This document shows positions 30,795-32,565 of a stretch of DNA of 32,565 nucleotides, one piece after another (positions within the stretch are counted from its first letter, which is position 1; each line of letters begins with the position of its first letter). Source of the stretch: a virus; the IMG/VR virus record IMGVR_UViG_3300001849_000143, positions 1-32,565 of that record; one strand, given 5' to 3'. The translations under genes were made by a program, and so were the position numbers. Below the pieces are notes generated by a model, which was not told the DNA's origin, did not search any database, and saw nothing but the letters and a program-made list of their open reading frames with translations.

Positions 30795-30955
30795 GGAAAA
30801 CGCGCGACGAGTACCAAATACACCAGTGGTTCGATGGGTGGGAAGAGGTCTGCTGCGAGGACACGCGCCGCGCCGCGATGGCGCGGCTACGCGAGTATCG
30901 GGAGAATATGCCGGGGGTTAGCGTGCGGGTGGTGAAGGTGAGGGTGAGGGTATGA
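30791..30955 (+). CDS. Small basic hypothetical protein, GTG start
   Basis: A 54-residue frame opens at GTG 30791 (GTGA overlap, GGAGGG upstream) and ends in an ATGA overlap. It has HQWFDGWEEVCCEDTRRAAMARLREYR, like short phage proteins that carry one strand-helix unit. Function is unknown. Confidence 0.5.
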   Translation: MRKTRDEYQIHQWFDGWEEVCCEDTRRAAMARLREYRENMPGVSVRVVKVRVRV

Positions 30956-31026
30956 GCGTACTGTACGTGATCGTATGGCTCTGCGGCGTTGCCGCGCTGG
31001 TTTGGGGATGGAAGACGATGCGCTAG
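30952..31026 (+). CDS. 24-residue membrane micro-protein
   Basis: The frame at ATG 30952 (ATGA overlap, GGTGAGGG upstream) encodes 24 residues, nearly all one hydrophobic helix (VLYVIVWLCGVAALVWGW) with a basic end. It is clearly related to the 27-residue product of 31649-31732: both have V-W-x2-G-V-A-A-L-x-W-x-W-(K/R)-T. That two copies kept the pattern supports real translation. Confidence 0.5.
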   Translation: MSVLYVIVWLCGVAALVWGWKTMR

Positions 31027-31076
31027 GCCGCATTCTCTGCCGGGTGACAGACGGCAGGGGCGGACGGCTTGGACCG
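31025..31076 (+). repeat. 52-bp intergenic repeat, copy 1
   Basis: This segment matches 31963-32014 at 48 of 52 positions. Its core CTGCCG...CGGCAG is an inverted repeat that can form a 6-bp hairpin. It overlaps the stop of the micro-protein gene and precedes the ribosome binding site of the next gene. Confidence 0.75.
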
Positions 31077-31094
31077 TGCGAGAAGGAGAAAAGG

Positions 31095-31295
31095 ATGAGT
31101 AGAGTACAGGAGTCCGCCGGCGAGATGCTGGCGGTGTTACAGCGATTCGAGGAGGTGCGCGAAGCGTTCCAAGCTGGCAAGCGCGACGGTGCCACCATGG
31201 GGCTTATCAGCATAGCGATGGACGCGGGCAGGGATGCCATCCGCCGTGCCGTGGGTGAGGTGGAGGAGAGCGAACTGGAGAGGGCGAGACGATGA
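31095..31295 (+). CDS. Small helical hypothetical protein
   Basis: This 66-residue protein starts at ATG 31095 behind AAGGAGA. In-frame ATGs upstream lie within the repeat or previous gene and lack that site. It is helical with alternating charge (LAVLQRFEEVREAFQAGKRDG). It ends in an ATGA overlap. Confidence 0.55.
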   Translation: MSRVQESAGEMLAVLQRFEEVREAFQAGKRDGATMGLISIAMDAGRDAIRRAVGEVEESELERARR

Positions 31296-31450
31296 CCCGC
31301 CGCGAACGCCTAAGGTCGTTACAAGGTATACTCCTCGACCGCTTCCGTGCTGGCCGTCATTCATGGGAGTGGCATACGCGAGTCGTGGATGCTATCGAAG
31401 CGGAGATATTCAGGATTGATGTAAAAGCAACCCCGCGCTCCCGGCGCTAA
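31292..31450 (+). CDS. Small basic hypothetical protein
   Basis: A 52-residue frame opens at ATG 31292 (ATGA overlap). It is Arg-rich with a helix (RRERLRSLQGILLDRF) and WEWHTRVVDAIEAEIFRID. No family is recognised. Confidence 0.45.
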   Translation: MTRRERLRSLQGILLDRFRAGRHSWEWHTRVVDAIEAEIFRIDVKATPRSRR

Positions 31451-31471
31451 CCGGGGAGAAGAGAGGGAGAG

Positions 31472-31636
31472 ATGACTGAAGCAGAGAAGATACTGATAGA
31501 GTTCGTTGCCGACTGCGAAGCGGTCGGGGGTGGGCCACACTTGGGCTATCACTGGGGGGTATGTGGTTGTATGGCGAGGGGACGGGCGGATATGTATGCA
31601 ACCTGGCGGCAAGCCGGTAGAGGTTGCCGTGATTGA
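31472..31636 (+). CDS. Small Gly/Cys hypothetical protein
   Basis: A 54-residue frame opens at ATG 31472 after GAGAGGGAGA. It has one acidic helix, then GGGPHLGYHWGVCGCMARG. Function is unknown; the call rests on the ribosome binding site and spacing. Confidence 0.45.
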   Translation: MTEAEKILIEFVADCEAVGGGPHLGYHWGVCGCMARGRADMYATWRQAGRGCRD

Positions 31637-31648
31637 GGAGGTGATGGC

Positions 31649-31732
31649 ATGACCTGCGGCGACCTGGCATATCTGGCCGTATGGGCGTTAGGCGTGGCGG
31701 CGCTGCGGTGGGCGTGGCGGACGAAAGTATAA
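31649..31732 (+). CDS. 27-residue membrane micro-protein, paralogue
   Basis: The frame at ATG 31649, preceded by GAGGAGG, encodes 27 residues with one hydrophobic helix (LAYLAVWALGVAALRWAW) and a basic end. It is a paralogue of the 24-residue protein at 30952-31026. Both copies stand in the same setting, about 0.7 kb apart. Confidence 0.5.
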   Translation: MTCGDLAYLAVWALGVAALRWAWRTKV

Positions 31733-31745
31733 GGAGAGACTGTAC

Positions 31746-31958
31746 ATGGAGCAGATAACAGTAGGATCGATGGTCGAGTGGATTGTGGGACCGCGTAGGT
31801 TGAAGCGTAGCGGTGTTGTCCGCCACGTATTCGCCGATGGTTCGCTTGAGGTGCTGACGGCAGTAAAGGTATGCCCGTCACGGCGCGTGATGCCATCCTG
31901 CAACCCGCGCCTGATGGTGAGCGGCGGGGTTAAGTGGGGAAGTACGATCGAACGATAA
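31746..31958 (+). CDS. Small strand-rich hypothetical protein
   Basis: This 70-residue protein starts at ATG 31746 behind AAGGAGA. The first half (ITVGSMVEWIVGPRRLKRSG then VVRHVFADGSLEVL) looks like a small SH3-like barrel such as KOW domains. It could bind RNA or protein. Only the pattern supports this. Confidence 0.5.
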   Translation: MEQITVGSMVEWIVGPRRLKRSGVVRHVFADGSLEVLTAVKVCPSRRVMPSCNPRLMVSGGVKWGSTIER

Positions 31959-31962
31959 CGTG

Positions 31963-32014
31963 AGGCCGCATTTCCTGCCGTGTGACAGACGGCAGGGGCG
32001 GACGGCTTAGACCG
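31963..32014 (+). repeat. 52-bp intergenic repeat, copy 2
   Basis: This copy matches 31025-31076 at 48 of 52 positions. Here the hairpin is one pair longer: CTGCCGT, a 7-nt loop and ACGGCAG. It lies between two genes and 56 bp before the next ATG. Confidence 0.75.
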
Positions 32015-32069
32015 GACGAATGGACGCCAGCGGGCGGCGTAAGGCCCGCAACACCAAAGGAGACACGCC

Positions 32070-32282
32070 ATGACCAAGACCCACGAAATCACCACCGCCA
32101 GCGGCCACATCGTCCGCTGCGAATCAAGCCAGAACGGCGAGAACATCGTCAACATCATCACCGTTGATGGCGTCCTGCACAGCCAGGACTGCATCAACGC
32201 CCAAGGCGGATGGACGGACGCCGAGACCGAGGCGCGGACGGAAGCCGAGTGTGTGGCTGAAGAACTAGAGGCCACCGCATGA
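32070..32282 (+). CDS. Small acidic hypothetical protein
   Basis: This 70-residue protein starts at ATG 32070 after AAAGGAGA. The first half forms strands (HEITTASGHIVRCESSQ, NIVNIITVDGVL), and the end is acidic and helical. It overlaps the next gene (ATGA). No family is recognised. Confidence 0.55.
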   Translation: MTKTHEITTASGHIVRCESSQNGENIVNIITVDGVLHSQDCINAQGGWTDAETEARTEAECVAEELEATA

Positions 32283-32434
32283 CCCGCGCCTGTACGATGG
32301 CAAACCCGAAGGTGCAGGACTACATGCCGTTCGGGCTGGTGGACCGCGTTAAGGAGATGGCGTTCAGCCGCGCTGGGCGGTATCGGGTGGCATTGGAGAT
32401 GGCGATGAAGGAGGAGAAGAGAGATGACAATTGA
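32279..32434 (+). CDS. Small hypothetical protein
   Basis: A 51-residue frame opens at ATG 32279 (ATGA overlap). It is rich in Met and basic residues and ends in Lys/Glu/Asp. Its last codons contain GGAGGAG, the ribosome binding site of the next gene. Confidence 0.45.
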   Translation: MTRACTMANPKVQDYMPFGLVDRVKEMAFSRAGRYRVALEMAMKEEKRDDN

Positions 32435-32565
32435 GCAAATCCTATCGATTCACGGCGGCACCGCTGATGAGTGGCATCAACACCAGAACGGCGGCGGTTG
32501 GGTGCAGTATACCGCCACTGTAGAGGAAACTGCTTACGTTGGGCCAAGTGCGCAGGTGTACGGTG
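32424..32565 (+). CDS. Probable hexapeptide-repeat beta-helix protein, cut by window edge
   Basis: The first 47 residues are visible from ATG 32424 (GGAGGAG upstream). After EWHQHQNGGGWVQYTATVEE comes TAYVGPSAQVYG, the A.V...A.V.G rhythm of left-handed beta-helix (hexapeptide-repeat) proteins. Phages carry such proteins with unknown function. The rest is outside the window. Confidence 0.55.
   Translation, partial: MTIEQILSIHGGTADEWHQHQNGGGWVQYTATVEETAYVGPSAQVYG

Noticed and set aside
1-32565. CRISPR arrays, tRNA and rRNA genes
   Set aside because: No regular repeat-spacer array and no cloverleaf with a TTC-type arm was found by eye. The TTCCA repeats are too short and too close for CRISPR.

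Overview
The window is an internal piece of a tailed double-stranded DNA bacteriophage genome (Caudoviricetes), cut at both ends. The evidence is a large terminase subunit, a portal, a scaffold, a Mu gpT-like capsid protein and a dense set of overlapping phage genes. Most downstream genes have clear Shine-Dalgarno sites, so the host is a bacterium. Nothing here fixes its genus. No integrase, DNA polymerase, lysis gene, tRNA or CRISPR array is visible.

Left arm (1-11581, minus strand): the packaging and virion operon. In transcription order it holds terL, a 133-residue protein, a portal of 820 residues, a small protein, a GroES-like co-chaperonin, an acidic scaffold, a 159-residue protein, a 201-residue virion protein, the major capsid protein, an HNH endonuclease with two zinc-finger repeats, two small beta-rich virion proteins and a fibre-like protein that runs off the window. 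terL carries an in-frame 327-residue intein inside its Walker A motif. The intein has the signature residues of class 3 inteins and a LAGLIDADG-type endonuclease domain.

Middle (11637-25082, plus strand): the early and replication region. It starts with a ribbon-helix-helix protein, then a recombination set (YqaJ-like nuclease with a Cas4/AddB-type cysteine pattern, RecT-like annealase, SSB-like protein with an acidic PF tail). A long run of tiny overlapping genes follows, including two ASCH/PUA-type proteins and several zinc-ribbon proteins. After these come a C5-type DNA methyltransferase, a VRR-NUC nuclease, an SF2 helicase and a TOPRIM plus VirE-type primase-helicase. A three-gene minus-strand cassette (17297-18923) that encodes a parallel beta-helix protein interrupts this region.

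Boundary (25083-27305): a strong terminator, then an AT-rich noncoding segment with helically phased TTCCA repeats and a near-palindrome (a candidate replication origin). Next come a small zinc-finger gene, a decayed paralogue of it, about 780 bp without an intact gene, and a TerS-like gene on the minus strand.

Right arm (27306-32565, plus strand): a row of small uncharacterised phage genes with strong ribosome binding sites and stop/start overlaps. It contains two paralogous membrane micro-proteins and a 52-bp duplicated intergenic element that can form a hairpin.

The most unusual signal across the window is regulatory. Most apparent first genes of transcription units in the middle region have a promoter-like -10 hexamer only 6-8 nt before the start codon and no Shine-Dalgarno site, as if they make leaderless mRNAs. 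The genes behind them have normal Shine-Dalgarno sites.
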